Source: Brevibacillus gelatini (GTDB lineage Bacteria; Bacillota; Bacilli; Brevibacillales; Brevibacillaceae). From it: a DNA stretch of 64,000 nt. This document shows positions 1 through 8,110 of the stretch, piece after piece; the stretch's first letter is position 1, and every line of letters starts with the position of its first letter. The stretch is from assembly GCF_003710935.1 (NCBI RefSeq), contig NZ_RHHS01000015.1, positions 236,935 through 300,934 of the forward strand, written 5' to 3'. The notes below the pieces were generated by a model. It saw nothing but the letters and a program-made list of their open reading frames with translations, did no database searches and was not told the DNA's origin. The position numbers and the translations under genes were made by a program.

Positions 1-400
1 GCCTTTTCGGCGTGACAAAATCTACCCGGTTCCTCATCTGGTCGATCCGCTCGCGCACGTCCGGCGGCATGCAGGCGTAAAATTTGCTCACGGCCGAAGC
101 CGCTTCTGCCGCAAAGGGCAGCGAAGAATAATGGCGCAGCGCATGAATCGCAAAAAAGATGGCAACCGCTTCTTCTTCGGAAAAAGCAATCGGCGGGAGG
201 ATGCGCTCCTTCAGCACGCGGTAGCCGCCATGAGGCCCTACCTCGGAGTAGAGCGGCACTCCCCACTCGCTCAGTTCCTGCAAATCGCGCAGCATCGTCC
301 GCTGCGAGACGCCAAACTCACGAGCCAGCTCTCCGACGGTAAACGAACGCTTGCGATTGACAGCCATCAGCAGTTCGAGCAGGCGTTGTGATTTGGACAT
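1..400 (-). CDS. WYL/YafY-type HTH transcriptional regulator (3' end cut by window)
   Basis: The reading frame starts MSKSQRLLELLMAVNRKRSF and runs off the left edge, so only about 133 N-terminal residues are visible. They contain an HTH_11-type winged helix ending in a VSQRTMLRDLQEL recognition helix and a GGYRV wing, the arrangement of YafY-type regulators that usually carry a C-terminal WYL ligand domain (not in view). The ATG at 400 is preferred because AGAAGGA lies 9 bases upstream; the in-frame ATG at 409 touches that site. It is divergent from the hydrolase at 484, which it probably controls. Effector unknown. Confidence 0.85.
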   Translation of the reverse strand, partial: MSKSQRLLELLMAVNRKRSFTVGELAREFGVSQRTMLRDLQELSEWGVPLYSEVGPHGGYRVLKERILPPIAFSEEEAVAIFFAIHALRHYSSLPFAAEAASAVSKFYACMPPDVRERIDQMRNRVDFVTPKR

Positions 401-421
401 TTGTCTCATTCCTTCTAACCA

Positions 422-436
422 TGACATGTTTTGTCA
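422..436. promoter_or_regulatory. Candidate operator between the divergent regulator and hydrolase
   Basis: TGACA-TGTTT-TGTCA is a perfect 5-bp inverted repeat with a 5-base spacer, lying in the 83-bp divergent intergenic region. Palindromes of this TGACA/TGTCA form are common for YafY-type regulators, so control of one or both genes is inferred. No convincing -35/-10 pair was found around it. Confidence 0.4.
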
Positions 437-483
437 CTATTATCTGCTACCATCAAGGTAAAGTCCAGTGAGGAGGAATGAAC

Positions 484-1326
484 ATGTCCCATGAACAACA
501 GCCACAAACCCCAACGCGAAAATTTTTCCGCTCCGGCGAGATGCGCCTCTCGTATCTCGACTATGGCGGCGACAGCGAAAACGTACTGTTGCTGCTGCAC
601 GGGCATATGAACGATGCGCGAGTCTTCAGCACCTTTGCCGGACAGCTCACAGGCTGGCGTGTGCTCGCCCTGGACCAGCGCGGCCACGGCTGGAGCGATC
701 ATTCGCCGGAAAAAGATTACTCGCGAGCAGCCTATCTGCAAGACATCCTGGCTTTTGTCCAGTCCGAGCTTGGCGGACAGCCGGTCGTCATCCTCGGTCA
801 TTCTTTGGGCGGGCTCAATGCTTACCAGTTTGCCGCCCGCTATCCGCAATACGTGCGGGCTGCCATCATCGAAGACATCGGCGCCGAAATCCAGGCAGAC
901 TTGTCTTTTGCCGAACGGCTCCCCGAACGCTCCGCTTCGCTTGCCCAATTGAAAGAAGCATTGAGGCAGGTCGGTGTGCGCGCCGTGGACTACTTTGCGG
1001 AAAGTGTGTTTGAGGATGAACGCGGCTTTGGCTTTCGTTCGGATTGCCCGGGAATGCGCATCTCGCAAGAGCACTGCAACGGAGCGTGGTGGGAAGACTG
1101 GCTGTCCTCGACTTGTCCCGTGCTGCTGATTCACGGCAAGCACAGCTTCGTCATGGACGAAGCACATGCCCGGCTAATGGCCGCGCGCAGACCAAACACT
1201 GAGCTTGCCGTATTTGCCGAGTGCGGACACGATATTCATTCTGCGGACCCGGACGGCTTTTTTCAGGTCGTCAGCAAATTTCTCAAGACGGTGGATAGCT
1301 GTTTAGCGACAGATGAGAGGACCTAA
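484..1326 (+). CDS. Alpha/beta hydrolase
   Basis: A 280-residue alpha/beta-hydrolase fold protein. The oxyanion region HGHMND, the nucleophile elbow GHSLGG (serine near residue 103) and a late histidine in ECGHDIH are all visible, with VLLIHGKHSF before the acid. Substrate cannot be told from sequence. It resembles the lactonase/esterase branch (AB_hydrolase_1 with a lid). The ATG at 484 is chosen over the one at 478 because AGGAGG at 471-476 then has a 7-base spacer. It is a single-gene unit divergent from a YafY-type regulator, a pairing often seen for detoxification enzymes. Confidence 0.88.
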   Translation: MSHEQQPQTPTRKFFRSGEMRLSYLDYGGDSENVLLLLHGHMNDARVFSTFAGQLTGWRVLALDQRGHGWSDHSPEKDYSRAAYLQDILAFVQSELGGQPVVILGHSLGGLNAYQFAARYPQYVRAAIIEDIGAEIQADLSFAERLPERSASLAQLKEALRQVGVRAVDYFAESVFEDERGFGFRSDCPGMRISQEHCNGAWWEDWLSSTCPVLLIHGKHSFVMDEAHARLMAARRPNTELAVFAECGHDIHSADPDGFFQVVSKFLKTVDSCLATDERT

Positions 1327-1645
1327 AAAATTCCAGACCCTAAACCAGATCGAACTGCAAATCTGCGCGGTGGCAAGGGCGGGGAATATTAGATTGTTAA
1401 CAGAATATTATTATGGTAAACAAACGCAACTGCAAATGGGAAGACATTGTTGCCAGACTGTGTGATTCCCCCGTATAGACAAGCCTTTCCTTTGCGAAAC
1501 AGGCATGCTGTAACATTTTCACCGACAAAAAAGGCAGTGGCCTGCCTGGAGCGTGCTGCATCGCATGCATGCGGCATACGGCACACTACTCCTGGCCGAC
1601 CACTGCCCTTTTGTTTTGGAGCCTGAAAAGAATGTTCGCCACCCG
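1327..1645. other. Intergenic stretch, no gene supported
   Basis: No ORF here has a ribosome binding site or protein-like composition. The only structure is the long inverted repeat at 1525-1613, described separately. No terminator for the plus-strand hydrolase was recognised. Confidence 0.5.
1525..1613 (-). terminator. Long-stem terminator-like element
   Basis: GGCAGTGG (1533-1540) pairs with CCACTGCC (1600-1607). The enclosed region holds more self-complementary sequence, including GCATGCATGC. Read on the minus strand, the outer stem is followed by TTTTTTG, so it can end the 1646-2595 transcript. The branched 58-base interior is unusual for a simple terminator. Confidence 0.45.
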
Positions 1646-1984
1646 CTACCTGCCTCGCCTGACAAGCGTACTGCCCTTCCAGTCGAAGACGAGCGGTGCG
1701 CCTTTTGCTTCCGGCTCCCAGCCTTGCGCCACCGCTTCCGTGATGATCGCCTCCACATCAGATGGCTTGATGGCCCGGCGTTCGCGCGTTGGCAGGAAGC
1801 CGTCTGCACCTGCCAATCTCGCGTCATGCACGTCTGCCTTGGCATAGACGCGAATCAACTGTCCCGTTCCTTCCGCATGCTGAATCGTGGCGACAATCAT
1901 CCCGTCCGCAGCGGGGCTGACCACCCAGCGATAATCGGTTTGCCCTACGGTCATTTTCCTCGTGCCTTTTTTGCTTAACGCCAT
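1646..1984 (-). CDS. Conserved hypothetical protein
   Basis: A 112-residue soluble protein with no signal peptide or membrane segment. Features are TDYRWVVSP near the start, GQLIRVY, and the C-terminal GAPLVFDWKGSTLVRR block. I recall proteins with the same YRWVVSP...GQLIRVY...GWxPxxKGAPLVFDW layout in Bacillales genomes, but know no function. The ATG at 1984 is used because GGGGGAAGG precedes it by one to seven bases. The longer frame back to 2014 overlaps the upstream gene's end without a better site. It follows the membrane protein by 26 bases and is probably co-transcribed. Confidence 0.75.
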   Translation of the reverse strand: MALSKKGTRKMTVGQTDYRWVVSPAADGMIVATIQHAEGTGQLIRVYAKADVHDARLAGADGFLPTRERRAIKPSDVEAIITEAVAQGWEPEAKGAPLVFDWKGSTLVRRGR

Positions 1985-2010
1985 GCCTTCCCCCTGTTTT
2001 TCCCTTTCTC

Positions 2011-2595
2011 TCACTTTTGTCGTTGTTCATGGTGCATCGGTTCGGCAGACCGCTCGTCTGACTCGGACGGCGCAAAGCTCATCGCCTGAAACCAGACAAA
2101 CACAGCGAGCAGCAGCAAAGCCCCGACGACGGGATGCCGCAGCACAAGCAACGTTGCGGACGGTTCCGCCTTCTTCTGTTCAAGCAGTTGCCACCGCTCC
2201 ATCAACAAAAGACACGCCGTGTACAGCATCACCAGAAAAAACAAAAGCGGTTCCGCCTGCTCCAACGTTATCATTTCCCCAAGCATGGCCCCCATCATGC
2301 CTGCCATCAGCCCGGACAACGTGCCTTCGATCACGGTCAGCGCCGATAAAGGCAAGCCCACGAAAAAGCCTGCCACTGCACCAGCCGACATCCCCCACAA
2401 TGTGGAACGGGACAGACTCCCCTGAAAGGCAAGTCCAAACAGCATGCCCGCGATCAGCCCGATCAGCATCCCGACCGCCATGGCGCTTACCATCCCGTGC
2501 ATTTGCTGTATATGCCCTCTCCTGCGCCAAACCAGCCAGGCAAACCAGACGTAGGCGATGATGACAAACACAAAAATCTGGGAAACGGCGCTCAT
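2011..2595 (-). CDS. Small polytopic membrane protein, unknown function
   Basis: A 194-residue protein with about six hydrophobic segments. An N-terminal helix (residues 5-25) is followed by glycine-rich helices (GMLIGLIAGMLFGLAFQG; GAVAGFFVGLP; GLMAGMMGAMLGEM) that look like tightly packed glycine-zipper pairs, then two further helices (about 112-132 and 157-175). The C-terminus is charged and cytoplasm-like. A plausible SD, AGAGGTGA, precedes the ATG. No family was recognised. It heads a two-gene unit with the 112-residue protein. Confidence 0.75.
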   Translation of the reverse strand: MSAVSQIFVFVIIAYVWFAWLVWRRRGHIQQMHGMVSAMAVGMLIGLIAGMLFGLAFQGSLSRSTLWGMSAGAVAGFFVGLPLSALTVIEGTLSGLMAGMMGAMLGEMITLEQAEPLLFFLVMLYTACLLLMERWQLLEQKKAEPSATLLVLRHPVVGALLLLAVFVWFQAMSFAPSESDERSAEPMHHEQRQK

Positions 2596-2816
2596 GAAAT
2601 CACCTCTGCCTATGAGTCCCTCTTTACACCGTATGAACGGACGGAGAAAAACAGGACAAGAACAGACGGCGGCTCCCTGGCGCTTGCGTGTTCTGCGCAG
2701 ACGGTTGCATTGCTCTGGCTTTCGTCCCAGCCAGCATCCATGACCGAAGCGACCTCACGAGTGCAATCGAACAGCCAATGCCATCGTGATGCGAGCTGCC
2801 GTAACCAGCTTCCTGC

Positions 2817-4295
2817 TTACAGCTCGATAACCTTCGTCGCGATATTTTTGCAAAACTCGCTGTCATGCTCGACAAACAAAATCGTCGGTGCATGCTGCAA
2901 AAGCAGTTCCTCGATCTGCATGCGCGAAATGACGTCGATAAAGTTCAGCGGCTCATCCCATACGTACAGATGCGCCCGTTCGCACAAGCTTTTGGCGATC
3001 AGCACCTTTTTCTTCTGTCCCCCGCTGAACGCAGCCATATCTTTTTCAAATTGCACGCGGGAAAAATCAAGCTTGCGCAGTATCGCCTTGAACAAGCTTT
3101 CGTCCAGCCCGTTGCTTCTGGCGAAGTCGGTCAAATTGCCCTGCAAGTGCGACGTATCCTGGGAGACGTAGGAAATTTTCAGTTGGCTTCCTTTGCGGAA
3201 CGTTCCCGTATAGCTCACGTCCTCGCCGCAGATCAGCTTGAGGATACTCGACTTGCCCGAGCCGTTTTTCCCTGCCAGCGCGATTCGCTCCCCTTGGGAA
3301 ATCGAAAAACGGATACCGCTTGTTACCTGCTTGTCACCGTAAAAAATCCCGACGTCCACCAGCTCGACCAGGCGATCTTTATGGTACGCCAGCGGCGCAA
3401 TTTTTAACGTATCGCTCTGCTCCACGTTTTTCAGCAGCCTGGACTTTTCCTCGATAGCTGCATGCTGCCGCTGCTCCAGTGATTTGGCGCGCTTCATCAT
3501 TTTCGCTGCCTTGTGGCCGATGTACCCTTTGTCGACTTTGGAGCCGGAATTTCGCGTGCCGTTTTTCGTTTTTTCCACCGCATGCGACCAGTTGCTGGTG
3601 CGTTTGGCGGCTTCGGACAGCCGTTTGATGTCCTTTTTCAGCCGCTCGTTTTCGGCCAGCTCGTAGTTGTCCTGCCGCTCCTTGTTTTCCCACCACGTTG
3701 AAAAATTGCCTTTTTGAATCTCGATGTTCGTCTTGTTGATGGACAGAATGTGGTCGACGCAGTTGTCGAGAAAAGCTCTGTCGTGGGAGACGAGAATAAA
3801 GCCGCTTTTCGTCTGGAGATAGTCGCTCACGAGCTTTCTGCCAGCCATGTCCAGATGGTTCGTCGGCTCATCGATCAGCAAAAAGCTGTTTTCCTTCAAA
3901 AACAACGCCGCAAGCAGCACCTTCGTCTGCTCGCCGTTGGACAACGTCGCAAACGGCCGTTCCAACACTTCCTCGTCCATCTGCAAATAGGAAAACTCGC
4001 GCAAAAGCTCCCAATGCAGATAATCGGGAATCATTTCCTGGATGATCTCTGCGGTGATCCGCTCCTTGTTTTCGATTGGATACGGAAAATATTCGAACTG
4101 CACCTGCGCCGAGATCGTGCCGCTGTATTCATAGCGCCCGAGCAGCAGGTTCAGAAATGTCGTCTTCCCTCTGCCGTTCCTTCCGGTAAAGCCCAGCTTC
4201 CAATCGGTATCGATCTGGAAGCTCACGTTTTCAAATATGTTATCGAAACTGCCGTCGTAGGCAAAAGTCAGATTCGTCACTTTGATGGTCGACAT
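2817..4295 (-). CDS. Lsa-family ABC-F ribosomal protection protein
   Basis: A 492-residue tandem ATPase without transmembrane segments. ABC domain 1 has Walker A GRNGRGKTT (about 38-46), signature LSNGEQTK and Walker B FLLIDEPTNHLD. A charged linker of about 80 residues follows (KRLSEAAKRTSNWSHAVEKT). ABC domain 2 has Walker A GKNGSGKSS and signature FSGGQKKK, but a weaker Walker B (LYVWDEPLNFID). The N-terminus and linker resemble Lsa/Vga-type proteins that bind the ribosomal E site and dislodge lincosamides, streptogramin A and pleuromutilins; this spectrum is inferred. The start at 4295 has GGGGGG eight bases upstream. It sits behind a 236-base attenuator leader. Confidence 0.9.
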   Translation of the reverse strand: MSTIKVTNLTFAYDGSFDNIFENVSFQIDTDWKLGFTGRNGRGKTTFLNLLLGRYEYSGTISAQVQFEYFPYPIENKERITAEIIQEMIPDYLHWELLREFSYLQMDEEVLERPFATLSNGEQTKVLLAALFLKENSFLLIDEPTNHLDMAGRKLVSDYLQTKSGFILVSHDRAFLDNCVDHILSINKTNIEIQKGNFSTWWENKERQDNYELAENERLKKDIKRLSEAAKRTSNWSHAVEKTKNGTRNSGSKVDKGYIGHKAAKMMKRAKSLEQRQHAAIEEKSRLLKNVEQSDTLKIAPLAYHKDRLVELVDVGIFYGDKQVTSGIRFSISQGERIALAGKNGSGKSSILKLICGEDVSYTGTFRKGSQLKISYVSQDTSHLQGNLTDFARSNGLDESLFKAILRKLDFSRVQFEKDMAAFSGGQKKKVLIAKSLCERAHLYVWDEPLNFIDVISRMQIEELLLQHAPTILFVEHDSEFCKNIATKVIEL

Positions 4296-4313
4296 TCCAT
4301 CATCCCCCCTGGA

Positions 4314-4355
4314 TAAAAATAGAAGAGCTGCAAGAAAGTTACTCTCTTGCAGCTC
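4314..4355 (-). terminator. Attenuator terminator in the ABC-F leader
   Basis: GAGCTGCAAGA (4345-4355 on the minus strand) pairs perfectly with TCTTGCAGCTC (4325-4335), an 11-bp stem with a 9-base loop. It is followed by TTCTATTTTT and lies 19 bases upstream of the ABC-F start, so it can stop transcription before the gene. Confidence 0.8.
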
Positions 4356-4501
4356 AAATACGCATAACAAAACCTACTCCATCCAGGAGCCGGATTCGGC
4401 TATATCGCTTGAGTGAACAGATGCAGTAACTTTCTTGCATACAAGGAAATAAGCATGCGAAAAAACGCAATTGTTTTCCTTCTCGTGCAAGAAAGCTTAC
4501 T
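4329..4501 (-). promoter_or_regulatory. Three-segment antiterminator/anti-antiterminator leader
   Basis: Segment 2 (4425-4439) is perfectly complementary over 15 bases to 4329-4343, which is the loop and 3' arm of the attenuator. Pairing them prevents the terminator. Segment 1 (4486-4501) is complementary to segment 2 with one bulged base, so pairing 1 with 2 frees the terminator to form. The upstream ORF's ribosome binding site and start lie between segments 1 and 2. This is the layout expected for ribosome-mediated attenuation in drug-inducible ABC-F genes. The mechanism is inferred; the pairings are seen. Confidence 0.75.
4354..4470 (-). CDS. Candidate 38-residue leader peptide of the ABC-F gene
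   Basis: A TTG-initiated ORF has AGAAGGA (4477-4483) six bases upstream, a near-ideal ribosome binding site. Its 38 codons run through segment 2 of the leader and stop with TGA at 4354-4356, overlapping the first base pairs of the attenuator stem. Ribosome position on this ORF would therefore decide which leader helix forms. It encodes MRFFACLFPC at its start. A shorter ATG ORF in another frame (from 4455) lacks a good ribosome binding site. Translation is not proven. Confidence 0.5.
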   Translation of the reverse strand: MRFFACLFPCMQESYCICSLKRYSRIRLLDGVGFVMRI

Positions 4502-4537
4502 TCATCGGCTTCAACTCCAGTTCATCAAAGTACACTT

Positions 4538-4566
4538 ATTTTACCACGCCGTATGGTTTCGATCAA
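4538..4566 (-). promoter_or_regulatory. Sigma-A promoter of the ABC-F leader
   Basis: On the minus strand TTGATC (4561-4566), a 17-base spacer and TAAAAT (4538-4543) match the vegetative consensus at 9 of 12 positions. Transcription would start near 4531, giving a leader of roughly 236 bases before the ABC-F start codon. Confidence 0.65.
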
Positions 4567-4666
4567 CGATCCGGCACGCTCCACAGCAAATGTCCCGGTG
4601 CTGCCAGTCTGCGCGCAAGAGCGACTGCCTCTTGCTCGCCTGACGAGCCGGACCGGGTGCTTTTCG

Positions 4667-6043
4667 TCATTTGTTGCTGCTTGCGGCTTCGTTTTCCTTC
4701 AGCTCCAGCGGATTTTTCTCCAGGAAGTTGGTCGCAAAATGACCCGAGACAAAATCAGGATGCTCCAACAGTTTTTCGTGGAACGGAATCGTCGTGTGCA
4801 CGCCTTCGATCACGAATTCGGCAAGCGCCCGCTTCATGCGAGCAATCGCTTCTTCGCGCGTTGTGCCCCACGCAATCAGCTTCGCGACCATGGAATCGTA
4901 AAACGGCGAAATCTCGTAGCCCGGATATACAGCGCTGTCTACGCGCACGCCGTAGCCTCCTGGCGGCAGGTAGTTGCGAACCTTCCCGGGGGATGGCATG
5001 AAGTTTTTCACAGGATTTTCCGCATTGATCCGGCATTCGATTGCCCAGCCGTTGATTTTGACGTCTTCCTGGGAAAAAGACAGCCGATTGCCTGCCGCGA
5101 CCGAAATTTGCTCTTTGATAAGGTCGATGCCCGTAATCATTTCCGTAACCGGATGCTCGACCTGGATGCGCGTGTTCATTTCCATGAAGTAAAACTGTCC
5201 ATGCCGATCGAGCAAAAACTCGACGGTGCCCGCTCCATGGTACGAAACCGCCTTTGCGGCCGCGACAGCCGCTTGTCCCATCCGCTCGCGCAGCTCCGGA
5301 TCGAGTGCAGGAGATGGCGCTTCCTCCACCAGCTTCTGATGGCGACGCTGGATCGAGCAGTCCCGCTCGCCCAGGTGGACGACGTTGCCGTGCTTGTCGC
5401 CCATTACCTGAATTTCCACATGGCGCGGTTCCTCGACGTATTTTTCCAGATACACGCCCGCGTTGCCAAAAGCTGTTTCCGCCTCTTTTTGCGCCTGGCG
5501 AATCGCTTTTTCCAGCTCTTCGGCGTCATAGGCGACGCGCATGCCTCTGCCGCCTCCGCCCGCTGTCGCCTTGACGATGACGGGATAGCCGATTTTCTCG
5601 GCCACCTGCAGCGCTTCGTCGATGTCGTCGATCAGCCCGTCCGTGCCTGGGACGAGCGGCACATTCGCCGCGCTCATCGTCGCTTTGGCGACCGCCTTGT
5701 CTCCCATTTTTGTGATCGATTCCGGATCAGGGCCGATGAACGTAATGGAGCAATCCTGGCACAGTTGGGCAAACGAAGCGTTCTCCGCCAAAAAGCCGTA
5801 GCCGGGATGAATCGCATCCACGCCTGTGAGCAAGGCAACCGTCATGATCCGGGCCATGTTCAGGTAGCTGTCCTTGGACTCCTTCGGGCCGATACAATAC
5901 GCTTCGTCAGCCAGTTCGACGTGCAGCGCTTCGCGGTCTGCTTCCGAGTAGACAGCGACTGTGGCGATTCCCAGCTCCTGGCACGCCCGGATAATGCGCA
6001 CGGCGATCTCGCCGCGATTGGCAATCAATACTTTCGTGAACAT
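4667..6043 (-). CDS. accC: Biotin carboxylase subunit (acyl-CoA/acetyl-CoA carboxylase)
   Basis: A 458-residue ATP-grasp biotin carboxylase: N-terminal [23 protein letters not shown] loop [12 protein letters not shown] (about 159-170), catalytic [14 protein letters not shown] (about 287-300), and the C-terminal biotin-carboxylase barrel. It carboxylates biotin on a carrier protein using ATP and bicarbonate. It is the last gene of the propionyl-CoA/methylmalonyl-CoA operon, 14 bases after the carrier-like gene. It most likely serves the carboxyltransferase at 6537 rather than fatty acid synthesis. Length is normal (about 450). The tail beyond the barrel (NEAASSNK) is slightly long. Confidence 0.93.
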   Translation of the reverse strand: MFTKVLIANRGEIAVRIIRACQELGIATVAVYSEADREALHVELADEAYCIGPKESKDSYLNMARIMTVALLTGVDAIHPGYGFLAENASFAQLCQDCSITFIGPDPESITKMGDKAVAKATMSAANVPLVPGTDGLIDDIDEALQVAEKIGYPVIVKATAGGGGRGMRVAYDAEELEKAIRQAQKEAETAFGNAGVYLEKYVEEPRHVEIQVMGDKHGNVVHLGERDCSIQRRHQKLVEEAPSPALDPELRERMGQAAVAAAKAVSYHGAGTVEFLLDRHGQFYFMEMNTRIQVEHPVTEMITGIDLIKEQISVAAGNRLSFSQEDVKINGWAIECRINAENPVKNFMPSPGKVRNYLPPGGYGVRVDSAVYPGYEISPFYDSMVAKLIAWGTTREEAIARMKRALAEFVIEGVHTTIPFHEKLLEHPDFVSGHFATNFLEKNPLELKENEAASSNK

Positions 6044-6057
6044 AGGAACGCTCCTTC

Positions 6058-6519
6058 TTACTGTGGTTTGACGACCAGCAACGCTCTGCCGTAATCGACG
6101 AGTTGACCGTCTGGTACAAGCACTTCTGTTACGATCCCGGCCACAGGCGACACAATGTCAGACGACAGTTGCAGCGCGTCCACGGTGCAGCGTCCGACTA
6201 CCTCCTGTGCCTTGATCGCCTGGCCGACGGTTACTTCTGCGGAAAAGATGCCGACAGCCGTGGACAGGACAAGCTGTGTCCCTTCCTCTGGCGCTTTTTC
6301 CTCGGCGACGGCTTCGACCGGCTCTGCCGCAACCGTCGCCGCTGCTTCCTGAAAGCCTTGCTCGACTTCGCTTGCTTGCTCAGGGAGCACGCCTGCCGCT
6401 ATTGCGACAGGCTCGCTTTTTTTGATGACGATCCGGGTTTTGCCCTTTTGCCATTCCAGTTCCTCAATGGAGGACTGGTTCACCAGCTTGATAAATTCAC
6501 GCAGTTCATGCAGCTTCAT
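6058..6519 (-). CDS. Biotin carboxyl carrier protein paralogue lacking the biotinylated lysine
   Basis: A 153-residue protein with the AccB layout: an N-terminal [21 protein letters not shown] helix pair, an Ala/Glu/Pro-rich linker (about 40-80), and a C-terminal biotinyl/lipoyl barrel. Where carriers have EAMKL, this protein reads [11 protein letters not shown]: the codon at 6169-6171 is CAA, so residue 117 is glutamine and cannot be biotinylated. The barrel strands after it ([21 protein letters not shown]) are intact, so the frame is not simply decayed. It sits between the carboxyltransferase and biotin carboxylase genes. A second carrier with intact AMK starts the operon at 14024. A structural or assembly role is inferred. 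Confidence 0.85.
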   Translation of the reverse strand: MKLHELREFIKLVNQSSIEELEWQKGKTRIVIKKSEPVAIAAGVLPEQASEVEQGFQEAAATVAAEPVEAVAEEKAPEEGTQLVLSTAVGIFSAEVTVGQAIKAQEVVGRCTVDALQLSSDIVSPVAGIVTEVLVPDGQLVDYGRALLVVKPQ

Positions 6520-6536
6520 TCCAAGACGCTCCCCTC

Positions 6537-8087
6537 TTACAATGGGATGTTCCCATGCTTTTTATATGGACGGTCTTCCTGCTTGTTTCGAAGCATCTCC
6601 AACGCTTGAGCGACCTTCAGGCGCGTCTCGCGCGGGTCGATCACATCGTCGACCATGCCCAGGCTGGCTGCGACGTACGGATTGGCGAACTTCTCGCGGT
6701 ATAGCGCGATTTTTTCCGCACGCGTCGCCGCCGGGTTTTCGCTGCTCTCGATCTCCTTGGCAAAAATGACATTGGCTGCGCCTTCCGGTCCCATCACGGC
6801 GATTTCCGCATTCGGCCAGGCGTAGACGATGTCCGCGCCAATCGACTTGGAGTTGAGCGCCACGTAAGCGCCGCCGTACGCCTTGCGCAAAATGACGGTG
6901 ATCTTCGGCACAGTCGCTTCCGAATAGGCGTACAAAATTTTCGCGCCGTGGCGAATGATACCCCCGTGCTCCTGGTTGACCCCTGGGAAAAAGCCGGATA
7001 CGTCCTCGAAGGTCAAAAGCGGGATGTTGAAGCAATCGCAGAAGCGGATGAACCGCGCCAGCTTGTCGGAGGAATGAATGTCGAGTCCTCCTGCCATCAC
7101 CTTCGGCTGGTTGGCGATAATCCCGACGCTGTGGCCGTCGATGCGGGCCAGTCCGATGACGATGTTGCGCGCGAAGTTTGGCTGCACCTCCATGAAATCG
7201 CCAAAGTCGACGATTTTTTCGATCACCTTGCGCACATCGTACACTTTGGTGCTCTCGGCAGGTACCAGATCAATCAGTTCTTCCTGCCAATCCTTGCCGG
7301 CTTCTCCTTCCACTACAGGGGCGCGATCGCGGTTGTTTTGCGGCAGGAAACTGAGCAGCCTGCGCACGCTTTCGAGTACCTCCTGCTCGGACTCGGCCGT
7401 GAAGTGGGCGTTGCCGCTGACAGTAGAATGCACACGTGCTCCGCCCAAATCTTCGGCGGAAATTTTCTCGCCTGTTACCGTTTCGATCACTTTCGGGCCA
7501 GTGATGAACATCTGGCTCGTCTTTTCCACCATGAACACGAAGTCGGTAATGGCCGGAGAGTAGACGGCGCCGCCAGCGCAAGGGCCGAGAATGACCGAAA
7601 TTTGCGGGATGACGCCGGAGTAGATCGCATTGCGGTAAAAAATCGTACCGTAGCCGTCAAGCGAGCTGACGCCTTCCTGGATGCGCGCGCCGCCGGAGTC
7701 GTTCAGCCCGATGAACGGAGCGCCGTTTTTCGCCGCCAAATCCATCACCTTGGCGATTTTCATTGCGTGCATTTCACCGAGCGCGCCGCCAAACACGGTA
7801 AAATCTTGCGCGAACAAGTAGACAGGGCGTCCGTTGATTTTCCCGTAGCCCGTCACGACGCCTTCGCCGGGCGCTTCCATCTGGTCCAGCCCAAAGTGCG
7901 TGGCCCGGTGCTCGACAAACGGATTCAGCTCCACGAACGTGTCCGGGTCGAGCAGCAGCTCGATCCGCTCGCGGGCGGTCAGCTTGCCGCGGTTGTGCTG
8001 GGCATCAATGCGCGCATCGCCGCCGCCCAGCTGGATTTTAAATTTTCGTTCCATCAATTCGTCGATTTTTTCGTACATATCGCTCAT
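6537..8087 (-). CDS. Acyl-CoA (propionyl-CoA) carboxyltransferase beta subunit
   Basis: A 516-residue carboxyltransferase of the PccB/MmdA/YqjD family. The crotonase-fold halves carry acyl-CoA and biotin oxyanion sites: LNDSGGARIQEG with GPCAGGAVYSPA in the N half, and EDVSGFFPGVNQEHGGIIRHGAK with KAYGGAYVALNSK in the C half. Together with the carrier and AccC it would transfer carboxylate to propionyl-CoA, giving (S)-methylmalonyl-CoA. Position directly after the mutase genes and meaB supports propionyl-CoA as substrate; other short acyl-CoAs remain possible. Length is typical. Confidence 0.92.
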   Translation of the reverse strand: MSDMYEKIDELMERKFKIQLGGGDARIDAQHNRGKLTARERIELLLDPDTFVELNPFVEHRATHFGLDQMEAPGEGVVTGYGKINGRPVYLFAQDFTVFGGALGEMHAMKIAKVMDLAAKNGAPFIGLNDSGGARIQEGVSSLDGYGTIFYRNAIYSGVIPQISVILGPCAGGAVYSPAITDFVFMVEKTSQMFITGPKVIETVTGEKISAEDLGGARVHSTVSGNAHFTAESEQEVLESVRRLLSFLPQNNRDRAPVVEGEAGKDWQEELIDLVPAESTKVYDVRKVIEKIVDFGDFMEVQPNFARNIVIGLARIDGHSVGIIANQPKVMAGGLDIHSSDKLARFIRFCDCFNIPLLTFEDVSGFFPGVNQEHGGIIRHGAKILYAYSEATVPKITVILRKAYGGAYVALNSKSIGADIVYAWPNAEIAVMGPEGAANVIFAKEIESSENPAATRAEKIALYREKFANPYVAASLGMVDDVIDPRETRLKVAQALEMLRNKQEDRPYKKHGNIPL

Positions 8088-8110
8088 CGTCCGACCTTCT
8101 TCCTGTTCCT

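Noticed and set aside
2624..2893. 89-codon minus-strand ORF downstream of the ABC-F gene
   Set aside because: It starts inside the ABC-F coding region in another frame, has no ribosome binding site and a low-complexity Ser/Arg composition.
4553..6094. 513-codon plus-strand ORF opposite accC
   Set aside because: Antisense shadow of the GC-rich biotin carboxylase gene; Arg/His/Cys-rich composition without domains.
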